From contig NC_040016.1 of assembly GCF_000972845.2 (NCBI RefSeq), positions 1,508,701 through 1,572,700 on the forward strand: DNA of 64,000 nt. The letters are read 5' to 3'. This document shows positions 24,304 through 36,900 of this stretch, piece after piece. The position numbers and the translations under genes are program-made. The notes beneath the pieces were generated by a model. It was not told the DNA's origin. It was given only the letters and a program-made list of their open reading frames with translations, and made no database searches. Each line of letters starts with the position of its first letter. The first letter of the stretch is position 1. This DNA is from Larimichthys crocea. Lineage: Eukaryota; Chordata; Actinopteri; Sciaenidae.

Positions 24304-27300
24304 ATTGTGTGGAAGTTGAGCATCCCATCTGGCCAGGCAAAAAAACAGAACTGAAGCCTGGAGCAGGCAGTGGAAGAGGGCTGTCGTGCAATCCTGTGAA
24401 GATGCCCACATCTGTTTCTTTTCCTCACATATGCAGGGAAGTAAATAACAACATGAGTGCAAACAGCAAAAATTGAGGTAGCAGCCACTACATATATTAT
24501 AAAGGCCCCTTTTTAAAGTATTTACGGCGGGTTAGCGTGCATTCACGCAGCAGTTATAGCCTGTGACGTACATATCTTGTGCTGTTGCATGCACCATACA
24601 GGCCTCAGGCAGGTGTCCAACCCCAAGGAAAAGAACGGCAGAAATAGCATTCACACAAACACATGCATACTTGCACTCAAACTGACTATTTCGTGTTCAT
24701 AGTGTTGCCAATTGAGCCGTGGTTAAAAATATTCCCTTGTCTTCAACAGGGGGTCAAACTATTGTTTGATCTTTCTGTCTTCGATTTAAATAAAATATGT
24801 CTGTAAACACACATTAGCATAAATCCAACATATGTAGTATGCTAGTAGTAGTAGGGGTTCCCTGCTCTGTCTGTCTATCAGCTACAGGGTCCTTGGCCTG
24901 AAAAACATTAAGGACCCCTGCTGTAGACAGAGCATATTAGATAAGTGTACTCTGTTGGATTTGGGAAAGTCGACACTCCAGCAAACACAGCCAAACTCAC
25001 TCACAGACAATGTTACGCTTGCCAAACACTTGGGTAGTCCTCATTAAAGCCTTTTCTCTTATCACGTTAAAAAGCAGCATACTGAAAATAAAAACAATGC
25101 TGCATAAATCTAACCTCTATCTTTCCAGTACAAGTTTGTAAGCAGCTAAACAAGCTTATGTGGGATTAAAAATAAGAGTCTGATCTTAAAATGTTCTTAA
25201 AATTAGGACTAACTAGCTTTATGCTACAATATAGGAGCTATTTCTTTATGTCCATATCTTCCACATAGATCATCTATTGGTGAGGAAAAAAGTTGTACCT
25301 GCAACATGCAGCTTTAACTTTAACTTTTAAACTAGTATCTGATCATCACATGCATATTTAAGACACCAACATGTTCAATCAACTTGTAGAGATAGTCTTA
25401 ACTACATTTACTAGCTAGAAACAGTTGTCATTTCAGCTTAGAAAAATGATGTGTCATTGGCTGGAAATATTTCTTTCCTGAGACCTATATTTGAATTTTG
25501 AGCACTAAATCTACCACCATTATCACTGTAAACCTGAACAGAGAGCTTGAGAGGCAGCAGTAGCTAAGGGACTCGGGGCTTATTGAACGGTCAATTGCTC
25601 TGTGAAAGATTTATTTTCCAAGACGGCTTCAGTTGGAGACTTTTAGAAATAGAAATGATGATATTTGATACGCCTTTTTTTGATGAATGTGCCTCTGTCT
25701 TCACAGCTTGACTCGATTTAGGCTCTTGAAGATCTTAAGAAGCTGAATTAGCATAAAAGTATGAGGGTTGGTGACAAATTAATCCTGTTAACTATTCCTA
25801 AACCTCAATTCCAAGGAAGAAAACACATTATATTTTAATTATTAAATAGTCTTTGTTTTTGAGCAGAAAGAGCATGTTTACCTGCTTTACATATGAGTGA
25901 GTCATATGTCTGTTTAGATTGAGCACCACATGGTCTTATACATTTCTTTACAACCAGGGTCCACTGTGCAGAATACTGAGGAGAAATAACATATGTGGCT
26001 AAATGCGGTAATAGATGTTGAATTTGGTGTATAGTTTCAAAGCAAACCTTAGTTTTGACTGGGCTATGTATTCAATGATCCTCGACAACAGTGCAAGTGC
26101 AAATATAACCGTGCTAACAAAGAGAAGAGCTGACACGTTCAAAACAGTGCTATTTTCAGTCCACTGTCAAAGTTATTCAGGGATTAAAGCTCTCTTAGGC
26201 ATTGTTTTGAATTGTTGTTAATCTTTGGATTTCATTCAGCGACACCCATTAACAATGAACATGGACCTTATCAGCGTGGGTGCCAGGATGAGACAGTTTC
26301 CTGCATCCTACAGTCATTTCCACCCCCCCAGAGACACACTGTGTACTTGGCACAGGAAGTGGTGCTATCACATTCTGTGTCACAGCCACGCAGTCGTATT
26401 AAATGTGAGAGGAGGACCAGCAGTCTGGGAAATATGACTCAGGCTTGGGTTTAAAAAAGTCTAAAAAAGTCATCACGTCAAGGTTGAGCAGGAGCTTTAG
26501 AGACTGCATTCTCACTCTTTCCTTAAATATAAAAATAGAAATAAAGAAATAAGAACAGACTGCTAAGATTACCTAATTGTTCTGAGGAGGGTTGTACTTT
26601 GCCGTTAGCTCACACAAACACGCCTCCCACCACTTTAGATGTCTCTTTCTTGATATGTCATCATCATCTCTGTGTGTGCAACACAGTTCTTGAAGATCTG
26701 TCTGTTCTTTCTTTTTTTTAATCTCCTTCCATCGCTGCCATTCATTCCCCGCTGTGTCTCTGCCTGCATTTCGTTCCAGTGCATGAGGCTGTTGAACAAA
26801 AGGCAAAGTCAAATCGAGCTGACAGGTCAACTGAACCCAGTGTGCTTTGACAAATATGGACACTTCCAGGGAAGTGAAAGGGCTTTTTGTTTTTTAAAGT
26901 TTGCTGTCCTGAAACTTTTGCGTGGTGAGTGAGGACTGCTGTGCGCTTTTTGAGTGATAGCTGAGTTTATTCATTTAATATCAAAATCCATTAAAGGGAT
27001 AGAAGCACTGGAGTAATGACTAGGGTAATGTACATTTGAGGCTGGTGCAGTGGGGCAGAGATGAGCAGACACGCGATACAAGTTGATGATATTTGATGTA
27101 AGAGATTTTAAAGCTTCGATTATATTGAATCAAACAGATCAATAGGTAGAAAGGTCAGTCCACCTAATGATTGACGCACGGTAACTGTAAAGGCCATGAC
27201 ATATGACACATCACATATTTTCGGACTAATTCAAACATTTAATGACCCTAGTGCATCTGCATTCTTTATGTTTTTCCACGTGTTTCCATTCATTTGTCAG

Positions 27301-28021
27301 CTGCCTGTATGCCACCATCAGTCAACAGTATGTTAAAACATAAAATATGACCTGAAAATTAAAGTGGTAACGATGATTGTTTGCAGGCAGGGGTACGCAT
27401 GATTAAAGTCACCTAACTTGAAAATCTTTCAAAACTTCCTGTATTAAAATAACTATTAAATGGGTGTACACAGTAGTGGAAATCTTTCTCTTCAACGCCT
27501 AAAAAATGTGCTGCAGATATTTAAATTTTACAAACTATGCTACACTGTGTGACGTGCTGTTTGAATATCAAAAAGAACTTTTACATAAGCTGATTATAAT
27601 TTTCATTACAGCACGATGAGTCACAACAGCAAATGTAATGTACAGCACATATAGAATATTTAAATCTGGCATTATGGATTTCCCTTAAGCTGTATTTGCT
27701 CTTCAGCAGAAATGTACTGTGCTGTGAAGTAAATGTAAATTACATTCCTCTCTTATTTTATATGTCTGTCCATTCAGCAATGAAAATGCATGAATGAGCC
27801 AGATGTGTTGAAGTGTACAGTTGGTGTTTGGTCATGTCAGTGGACTAGGAGCTTCCCTCTTCCTAGTAAAGCTGCTGTGGCAAAGACGTAAGCTTCTCAA
27901 TTGGCTTGGGATTGGTTTGAGAGAGACAGGCTCATGTAATAATGTCAAAGTGGTTAAGCCTCCCGGGCATCTTTAAAGAGCTTTCTGCAGCCACACAGAG
28001 AGAAAGACAGAGGAGAGAGCA

Positions 28022-28042
28022 GAGGAGGAGGAGGAGGAGGAG
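28022..28042. repeat. (GAG)n trinucleotide repeat
   Basis: Seven GAG units inside a purine-rich tract at about 27990-28115. On the minus strand it gives a leucine-rich, signal-peptide-like open frame that I regard as an artefact. Confidence 0.85.
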
Positions 28043-29783
28043 GTGGAGCGAAAGAACCAGAGAATGATCGAGAGTGGAGAGACCTTTTTCAGTGTGGAGT
28101 GGAGCAGATGACAAAGGTGTAGGAAAGACATCTCATTAGGCTGAAGTGACATACAGTAGGAATGAGGACGGATAACCCTGACGGTAAAGAGAGAAAGAAA
28201 AGAAAGTCAGTGATCTCACACACCAGCAAACACACAGCATGGAGTCAGAGATGACTAAGCTGTATTTCCGTGGAATTCACCAATGCCTGAGCACCTCCAA
28301 AGCCTCTGGCAGTGACACAGTAATGTTCAGTCTTCAAAGGAATCTCCTAACGCCTCTGTGATTTACATTAAAGAGGACTAATAGAGTCTCTGTAGTTATG
28401 GTTGACATATTCAATTCTACTTAGCATTTTAAATGTGATGTCTTAAGTCTTGGTGGGAGGTAAAAAAAGAAGCCAGTCCTGTCAAGTGCTGCATATTTGG
28501 TGGAGGAGTTCACTTCAAGATTCTGATACAAAGCCCATACCACAGCAAAGCACAGTGTGTTGCCACAGCTCTCTTTACGATTGCTCAGCTGAAAATGGCC
28601 TACATACAGTATATTTTTTTCCCTGCAAAAGTCGTGCACGTAAAAGTAGAGCAGTGCTCGTGCTGTATATACTCCTACCGTGCTAAATGCATCTTTCACC
28701 CATGCTAATTGCATTCTTCTCACCTGTGAATCCCAGGAAGTCTCCATAACAGGTTATTACTCAGCCGCCAAGGTCAAAGAAATACACCAATTCATCCCCA
28801 TCATGTTTTCTCCTTGAATCAGCATAATCATAGCTTCAACGGGGAGAACACATCCGGTGACACATCTCACTGTCAGTGAATCACCTATTCACATCCTGCA
28901 GACGAGTTACTGACACTCTAAACCGCTTCAGGAAACCAAGGATTCAGCCGACTCCCCCGTCATGAAGTGAGTGTCTCTACCCGTGAATGACAGCATGCGG
29001 ATGAAAACACCAGTTGTCTCAATCCTTCCTCTCTGCAGGTGACACTGAATTTGTCTGTGACAGGCCGGCATGGTTGTTTGTCATATTTACACGGCTTGAC
29101 TCAGGATATGAAGTGGAAAATTAAAGGAGAGCCTCAAGCAGGAGAAGTCCTATTTATTTAGATCACAGGGACAGGAATACGCTTTTTTTTTCCTCAGGGA
29201 GGAAACATGGATAAATAAGAAAACTGACTTCTTGGTGCTTCAAGATTTCTTAAAAGTATGGTGTAGAAAATACTAAGCCAAGGTTTTGATCCCATAGTTT
29301 GATCACATTTGTTATGGTTATGGCTGTGTAAAATAATATTATCCACAATGTGTGTGTTTTCTTTCTGTTTTTACCCTTGTTTCCACATATTCACTCTTTG
29401 TGAACATTTGGGATTTGCAGATTTTAAAAAAATGTAATAATAATATAACAACATTAACACAAAAGGAGTTGTTGAACTGTAGCCACGGTTTTAGGTAACA
29501 ACTGTGCAGTCTGTCTTGTTTTGCATTCTTGTGACATCCTTTCCTCTTATGTTTAAAGCAGAAATATGAGTGAGTATAAAGTGTATCATAGATGAGTCAT
29601 GCTGATTCTAATTTGTCCCCATTTACAATTCAGTACAAAACGTACAAAATTGTCTTATTGGTACAAAGATAGCACCTTAGTAGAACAAAATGAGGGCTCA
29701 GCTTGAGTTGTTCTACTTCTACGTTTAGATTCTGTGCAGTCTTCTGTTGCCTGTTGCAGTAGATACGTCAGACTAATCACAGT

Positions 29784-29836
29784 CTGTTGATCCCTCACAT
29801 GCTTCACTCAATGTGAAGCATGTGAGGGATCAACAG
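29784..29836. repeat. Perfect 24-bp inverted repeat (hairpin)
   Basis: Left arm 29784-29807, which includes GATCCCTCACATGCTTCAC, pairs without mismatch with right arm 29813-29836, which includes GTGAAGCATGTGAGGGATC. The loop is the 5 bases TCAAT. Pairing ends immediately outside the arms. It could be a cruciform or hairpin from a recent inverted duplication, or a small-RNA precursor if transcribed. No transposon ends or target duplication are seen around it. Confidence 0.85.
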
Positions 29837-30309
29837 TAAGGGATAAAACGATAGAATATTCATTCATGTATTAGATATTATATTAGATTGGATGCATTAA
29901 TTATAAGAAAATCTGTGAAAAAGCATTGTATGTTATGAAGGATCCTTTGTAGAGCAGGACTGATTTATTTGACTTTTTAGTGTTGCAGTTTTGAGTTATT
30001 CTTATAAGTAATTCCTAGAAGTCCGATAAATATGGCCCATGGGTTTGTTTTTAGTCTTACAAACCGAATGTCAAACTTATTTTACTCCTCTAGCCCATTT
30101 TAGTGTGTTATCTGTCCGTTCTGTGATAATTTGACTTCCACTCTGTCCTCTAGTCATGTGTTCCCCCTGTCTTGAGAGGGAAAAATCGGCGACTTTTTTT
30201 AAAGGAACTAAGAAGGACGAACTGCAAGAGCGCCTTCTTCTGCAGTGCCAATAAAGCAGACCAAATTAAATTTATCACAGTGTGTTTCACCCAAAAAATG
30301 TGTGTGTAT

Positions 30310-30560
30310 CTGTTTAAAGAGGACCTCTTATGCTTTTCCTTAGTTTTTGTCCTATGCATAATGTTACAATGTTGGATGTTGATCTTAAACAAGCCCAAAT
30401 AATGAGGTAAACTGTTCTGACTGCAATGCATAAAACATGTTTTTTCTACTTTTCTACTTTTTTCCAATAATGAACCAATGTCAGCTTGAGTTCTCTGATT
30501 GGTCATCAGCTCCAGGCGCAGAATGGCTCTGCGTGGCCACAATGTACAGAAATATGCCCA
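30310..30560 (+). repeat. Probable dispersed repeat fragment
   Basis: The segment beginning TTAAAGAGGACCTCTTATGC and running to the CTCCAGGCGCAGAATGGC block looks like a repeat type common in teleost genomes that opens with an 'AAGAGG.CCT.TTATGC' block. There is no second copy in this window to confirm it, so the call rests on recall of the motif. Confidence 0.35.
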
Positions 30561-32033
30561 TCCACCCACTAAGTTATTAGACCACTCTACTCAGGACTAC
30601 TGTTCAAGTTGTTGTATTTTGTTTTAAAGAAAATACCTTTTCTGTTGAGAGGGGAAGTTACATGTTTTCTTTCATGGACATACAGTGCTTTGGCAGTCAG
30701 AGCTTCTGTAATAGATGTATAACGTTAAACAACAACACTCCCCTGGTTGGCTTTAAGCTCCCAGTCTGGGCAGAGTCAGCTAATAGGATGCCTAAGTTAG
30801 CTGCACGGCTGACTATCTAACAGCAGCTAGAAATAGCAGATAAACTAGCAAACTGCTAACAACAAGTAAAAGTATATAGTTTATATAGTTTATAATAGTT
30901 TATCACAACCTCCAGCAGGCAGTGGCAGAATATAGACCTCAAGATGACATCAGTGAATATTAAAGTATCAACAACAACAAGTAGCCTACTTTCTTGCGTC
31001 ATGTTTTTGTTTGGAACCCTCCTCTAAAGCAATTTGGGGAGCAGGAGGACATGTGTCAGTAGTGATGACTATGAACATTAAGGCGGCTAGCATCACTGCA
31101 GTGTGTGTTTTGAGGATTCTCCTGGGACAAGTCACAGATGTGAAAATACAGATCTGCAGCACTTTCATGAATCATAACTGTACAGAAGACATGTCAGTAG
31201 TGTTTCAGGCTAGCCTATAAGACAAACTAAGCAATCCTTGTCAAGTATGGAGACATAAAAAAGTCAAATCAAATGTTACATCATCTTTGTGTGATGCAAA
31301 GATGACAGGAACAAAATGTTCAGGACCATGTTTCCATCTTGTAAAGTTTGATTTAAATTTTTTTAAAGGTGTTTGTCATCTGACATTTAAAAATCAATGC
31401 TAAATAAGAATAGATTTTCCACAGTCAGCAGCAGACTGTTCCTCTTTAGTTAAATATAGTCTAGTACTATTCTTAATCTTTTCTTATTGTAATTTGTTAC
31501 AATATTGTGCTGTTAATTACAAGTAGTGTGTGTGTGTGTAAGTGTGTAAATGTGGTTTATGCTCATAGGGACTTAAACAACAATGCCTGGTAGAACATAG
31601 CAGAAATACATCACATAGCAATGCTCCACATTCTCAGCAAAGATGATCACCCTCCACTTCTCATTTCCTTAAAACTTGTTTTAAGTGTCATCAAAAGGCA
31701 GCGAGCCTTTGATTCCTTTAAACCCTTTAAATCCTTTAACCTCGCCTTAACACTAAACCCAAAGGGGGTAGCGTTTCAATGGTAGAATCCTCATTTCTTT
31801 CTGCATTACATTAAATGTATTCTGTGGCTGTATGATTAGTGAATGCAGTGACGATAGGCAGATGATACTTTGTAAAGCTGTTGTAAAAAGAAGAAGCAGT
31901 GACAAATTAAACAATTGATTTTAGATTTTTTAATCCGACACATACAGAAAAATTATTTTTAAAGTACAGCCCTAACATTCTCTAATTAGCACTAAACACA
32001 AAGTGACTGATTGGAATTTATTTTGGACCAATC

Positions 32034-32080
32034 CATCCATCCATCTATCCATTTTCTTCCCCTTATCTGGGGTCACGGTA
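32034..32080. repeat. TCCA-rich repeat terminus
   Basis: A short CCAT/TCCA tandem is followed by a TCCATTTTCTTCCCCTTATC block and GGGGTCACGG. This 'TCCATCCATTTTCT..CGCTTATC' arrangement is a frequent repeat terminus in fish genomes. Only about 45 bp is recognisable and its class is not assigned. Confidence 0.4.
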
Positions 32081-35000
32081 GCCTTTCCTAGGTTCCGTCA
32101 CATTTCAGGCTTTAAAAGTCATCCAACATAAAGTAGTACATGGATAGCGGGTCCCAGCGTAATAGTGATGAAACACCAATAAGAAGCTGCACAGCCAGGT
32201 GTGACATTACATGCCTCACCGTGCCGGAGGCAAAGTGAATAGATTGAAGGGCAAAGTGTTGCGTTCATAGTTACATCAGTGATTAAACACAAAGTATGGG
32301 GACATCTGCACATCAGTATGCTGCTGCACAGTTCTGTTTTACATACAGTACGCAGTGATTACTGAACAACAAAGGGCAATCAAAGCGGCACAATTATTGC
32401 ATTACACAAAATTTCAGCAACTGCACAAATACAATGCAAGTTTTACTGATTACTTTTCAACGTTTTACTCAATAATATCTAATCACAGTATCACTTTTAA
32501 TAAACCGTAACATTTCTGCTTTCTTCCCATTATAAAAAATATATTTTTCAAATGTATTCAGCATTACGCTTTAGTGCAGGTGGTGATAGATGAATCCAGT
32601 TGTCCAATGATACTGACTGATCATTTGCTTGTCCCTTATAGTAGAACAACTGACTCAAATGAAGTAATTATGTCAATTTCCAGCATGAAGAAATGCGTCT
32701 GAGGAACACCTGCACAGTACACACACAATCTGAGCTGAGCTGTAGCAGATGTTTGAGCCAGTACTCGAAGACTGTCCAGATGTCTGCTTCATGCTTCTTT
32801 ATTGAGAGGAAAAAAACACAAAGCAGACTGCAGGGTACACAAGGACCATTTAGAGACTATTATTGTGAGGAAAAGCATATTGAGACCTTTCATACTTAGC
32901 CTAGATTCCTCTCCATGCCCTTCTGTCCCTATTTCCTCACTTAAAGTGGTTTACTCAAGCTGCTTATTTTTTGGTATTATCTCTGTGAAAATTGGAGGAT
33001 GAATATATTCGGATTGAATTGTTTATTAAATTATGATGGTTGAAGAAAATGTGACTTTTTAACCCAACAAAGTGAACACAGTGACGCATCTATGCTGTCC
33101 TTTTCAGGTCAAACCAGCATAAAACTCCAATTTTCAACTGTAATAACCCTGAGGCTATTCAACTAATTGCATGCCAGTGTGCTATACATCAGTTTTCTGT
33201 AACGGCCATTTCGCAGCTTTTTGATTTTTAGATATTTTAAGACTCTGGTCTCTAAATCCTCAGTAGCCATTACACCATGTGACTCAGAGACCACTTTAAA
33301 TCACGGATATTGTGAAAAGGAGAGAGGTAAACAATACTTAACCTGTAATATAGCCGGTGACTAATCTATTGCCGCAAGCAAATATAAATAGCACATAAAC
33401 AAACAACTCTAATAAAAGCTTAAAATCACACGTTGCTTTCTTGCTGTGTTGCTGCTTTGGTGTCTTAAGAGGCTATTGTTGCGGCTCAGTGAATGCAGCA
33501 CTCTGCTGACAGTGTGAGCGGTCTTTCTTTATCTATCAGCATCCCATGGGCTTTTACAGTAGGCCAGCTTGTTCTTGTCCTACTTTCCAGCACGCCTGTC
33601 CTCCCTTCTTGTTGTCTGTTAAATGTGACATGCTGGCCCCCTTCTCACCAACCTCTCTGAGGTATCCGACAGCAGAGCCACTAGCCGAGAAGCCACAGTG
33701 GCTCGGTCTGCATCCATCCATCTTGTTTTCCTCCGTAAAATCCAATTCCCTCCTCTCGTGAAAGCCTCCCCACTGACATTCATCCATCTTTTGCTTCTCA
33801 TGAATCTGGGCCGTCTGGTCAGGTCCTGCAAGCACATCATTTGTTTCAGTTAGGCTTTTATCCCTCCAGCCTACTTCCTTCTGTACTCTATTCTCTCTCT
33901 TCAAATGGCCTCTAACTCACAAAGGGCCCGGTGACGCTATGTTCAAGGCTAACAATATCACAGTGGCAGGGATGGGGGGGGGGGTTCGACTTTTTGCCGT
34001 CAGCAGCTGCTCTAAACCAATAAACAGGATGTTAAATTGAGGATCACTGCCATAGCCAGGTTGTTGGCAGCACCGTCGGCCATATTCCAGACAGCGGTAA
34101 TAGCATCATTGGTAATGCTACAGGTCTCAACAGGCTGAAATTGAATGTAACGTATTCAGTTACACATATATATATCTGTGTCCCGCTGGGGCTTTGAAAG
34201 TGTCTCCTGAGTTTCATCCTGCAATAAAGACAGCAAAGATTTTAATAACAATAATGGCACTTTAATGGCTGCTACCTGCCAGTATAATTGAAAATCTGGA
34301 GTGTCATATTGCACAGTTGTTTTCATGGCTCGGTGATGTGATTCTATTCACCCATTGTTATATGGCAGAAAATAAAACTAAACTGCAACACATCTCTCCA
34401 TCATGATGTTTTTATTACATAGTCCCATCACAACAAATAATCATGTTACCAGCAAGACCCAGTGCTCACACGCAGTGGTTGGCCTGATGTGGGTACTTGT
34501 TAACCCGAGGCCCGCTTATCGTTACATTATCATTCAGCAACCTTGCTGAAAGGCACAATGGTCATATTTTTTTCCTGGTAGCTTCACTGACATGAGTTCA
34601 TTTTGGTTGGTTGCAGAGCTCAGCTGGCAGCTGTAACCTGCTATACTGTGCTCACTGACTCAAGCTTAAAGCAGGCCTACAGCTACCTACAACATTTCTG
34701 GCAGTAAAGTAAGGACCAGTTGTAGATTTTTGGCATCTCTCTCCTACATGAGACTTCACCTGGAACCTGCTATTTTCACATATGTGAGAGATGGCCAGTA
34801 GTCCATTTAGCCAGAAAACCAAGGCTAGGGAATGAGTAAGTGAATATGCTGTTTGTAGGCTAAATCAATAAATTAATAATAGATTGGAGACATCGGAAGC
34901 ACTTTAATCCCCGATCAAACACTTATGAAAAGATATAAATAAATACACAAAACTACACACAAACACTTACCCTAAGCCCTCACAAAAAACACTCACAAGC

Positions 35001-35993
35001 TTCTGGGTCTAAGCGGATGATACAAGTCTAAATGCATTATATGCTGCCCACGTATACGCTGATAGACATAAACACATTATTTCACAGTTACAACATGGAA
35101 AGAAATGTGGGCTCTCATTGCCATCAATTTCCACTTCATATTTTTACTCGGAGGCAGCAGAGATAAACACTTAATCACCTAAAAGCTGTCTGAAGAAATG
35201 CTATGTGATAATTTAGTCCAAGACACTATTTTCATCCTTCCTGCCCTACCTCACTGCTCTCTCTATCCATCTGTCAATGGGCTTCGAGACCTTGGTCACC
35301 TCAGAGTGTGTGTCAATGTGGGCGGTGTTTGGGGAGGCTGGCTGTACGATGGGTGATGCAGAATGAGGATTTATTTTACATTCCTTCTCCTGGACTCTGT
35401 GCTATGGCAGACCCAGGGAGAGACAGTCAGGCAGAGAGAGACAGGTGCTGTCTGCCTTGAGTGCGTCTCTGTCCTGTGTGTGTGTCCATGTTTGTGTGTA
35501 TTTGTGTGACTATGTACATGTGGTGTTGTTTAACAAAGGTATCCATGCACAAACGCATATGTACAGTGTGTGTGTGTGTGTCTGTGTGCGCACATATTGA
35601 CTGGAGGTAGTGCATCTCTCTTGAGCCAGGGCCTGTAGAGCTAGCGTGCTGTGTTCACAGTCAGTCTGCATTTTACCAGCAGTCTCCATTTACACCGTCT
35701 GCCACTCGACTGTCCACAGTTGAAACATGTATGGATTCTCTGGCTTATAACAGGTACAGACAGCTTAGGGCAACCCACTGAAAGATTTATATGTCTTATA
35801 CTTAACATTATAATTTGATCAATCCCGCCTCACGGGGTTGAATAGAACATTGGCTGATTGGTCCACTGGTGTTTACAGAGTATTTTATGTAGACAAATCA
35901 GCCTTTAACTAAACTATGTAACCACTGCCTCTACTGTATATGCCACTGTCTCTATATTCTAACATGTTTTAACCCTAAAGCTGAAGAAGGTGT

Positions 35994-36900
35994 TGTAATG
36001 AACAGTGTGGACCCAAAGGAAAAAGACTATGCAGACGGAAAACACAAGTCATCAAGTCAGAGGTTTCTTTGGTACTTAGCAACTTGTCAGCGATGCTACC
36101 TTGAGATGGAAGTAAACAGGTGACAAAATACAGAATGATGTGAGACCAAGGGCGGCTGGGCATGGGTAATAGGTGGAGCAGACCTTCCAGAGTCCAATGA
36201 GACACTTTCCTACAGTTGTAGATGTTTCAGGCAACAACCAATGCTCAGGTTCATTGACGGTCACCAATTCAAGTCATACCAGGAAAACGTAGCCAGGAAA
36301 AGCGGCACCCATTCAACCCACTGCAACTGCTGAGAATGGAAAGAATCAGGAACAAACAAATGGTTAGGGGGTCCTGTTGGCCCTATTTGTGCCTCTTTAC
36401 CAGCTTGCTCAATTTCCCAAATAACAGTGGCCACAATAACTGAGTGAGAAAGAATAGTGTCAGGACTAGGATTTAGCTCCTCTGTGGGAGAGAGCATTTG
36501 GCTTCACATTTGAAGAGCCAGGACAATAGGTAAGGGTGAAATAGGAAAAACAAGGCCCATTGTGCTTGGTGGGAGTTAAACCACTTAGCTGACAGACAGA
36601 TGTAGTCAAGGTTGTTATGGTCTGTCCAAGCCACAAATGGTTATTCTGCCCCCTCCATTTGGGTAGAGGTGCTGCAACTTTGTGAATTGAACTAGTGATA
36701 GAAATTAGCAAAGCCCAAGAATCTTTGTAACTGCTTCCTAGAGGTGAGTTAAGGCCACTGCTCTGACTTTGGGTCTGCCCATCAGTCTACTTTCAATAAT
36801 GAAACCCAGAAAGTGAAAAGCAAGGTAGCAGGAGATGTCTTGGTGGTGTAGGACTGATGGTGGCAAAATGGTGGTAAATTTCTGGTAGGCTGGCAGGTGA
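35994..36900 (-). pseudogene. Decayed antisense Ty3/gypsy pol remnant with LTR-like end
   Basis: Minus-strand translation gives, in order from right to left: end of reverse transcriptase (FLGFII, then a KVRAVA block, about 36740-36810); RKQLQRFLGFANFYH at the start of the RNase H-linked region (about 36698-36745), followed by a stop and a frameshift; the RNase H end block LTYCPGSSNVKPNALS (about 36475-36540); the linker GPPNHLFVPDS (about 36340-36375); and the integrase-core start RPWSHIILYFVTCLLPS (about 36090-36160). In the integrase block the family usually has D in 'ALDFVTGLP'; here that position is Y. A deletion appears to remove the integrase zinc-binding part. The rest of the integrase runs into an LTR-like end (TGTAATGA at 35994). 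The copy is non-functional. The right boundary is uncertain. Confidence 0.75.

Larger units (their letters stand above)
22464..29783. other. Long non-coding stretch, no gene seen
   Basis: No credible gene. The longest open frames (about 157-169 codons, minus strand, 23936-24462) run through CA/GT microsatellite and pyrimidine-rich sequence and are artefacts. The stretch includes the microsatellites at 24127-24170 and 24239-24303 and the GAG repeat at 28022-28042. Confidence 0.55.
29837..35993. other. Non-coding stretch, no gene seen
   Basis: AT-rich, with short open frames only (at most about 139 codons, at 30150-30569 on minus, overlapping a candidate repeat). It contains a run of short TATAGTTTA-type direct repeats near 30870-30905, a G run at 33972-33982, and an imperfect TG-rich stretch at about 35460-35590. 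No gene is supported. Confidence 0.55.

Noticed and set aside
23936..24488. Minus-strand open frames of 107-169 codons
   Set aside because: They are produced by the GT/CA microsatellite at 24239-24303 in three frames (HTHTHT) and carry no protein-like features outside it.
27932..28114. Minus-strand small protein with signal-peptide-like leucine run
   Set aside because: The leucines are encoded by the complement of a GAG trinucleotide repeat; there is no other support.
34065..34097. Split REST/NRSF-like site (GGCAGCACC ... AGACAGCGG)
   Set aside because: The spacing between half-sites is larger than the known expanded RE1 arrangements, and both halves deviate from consensus.
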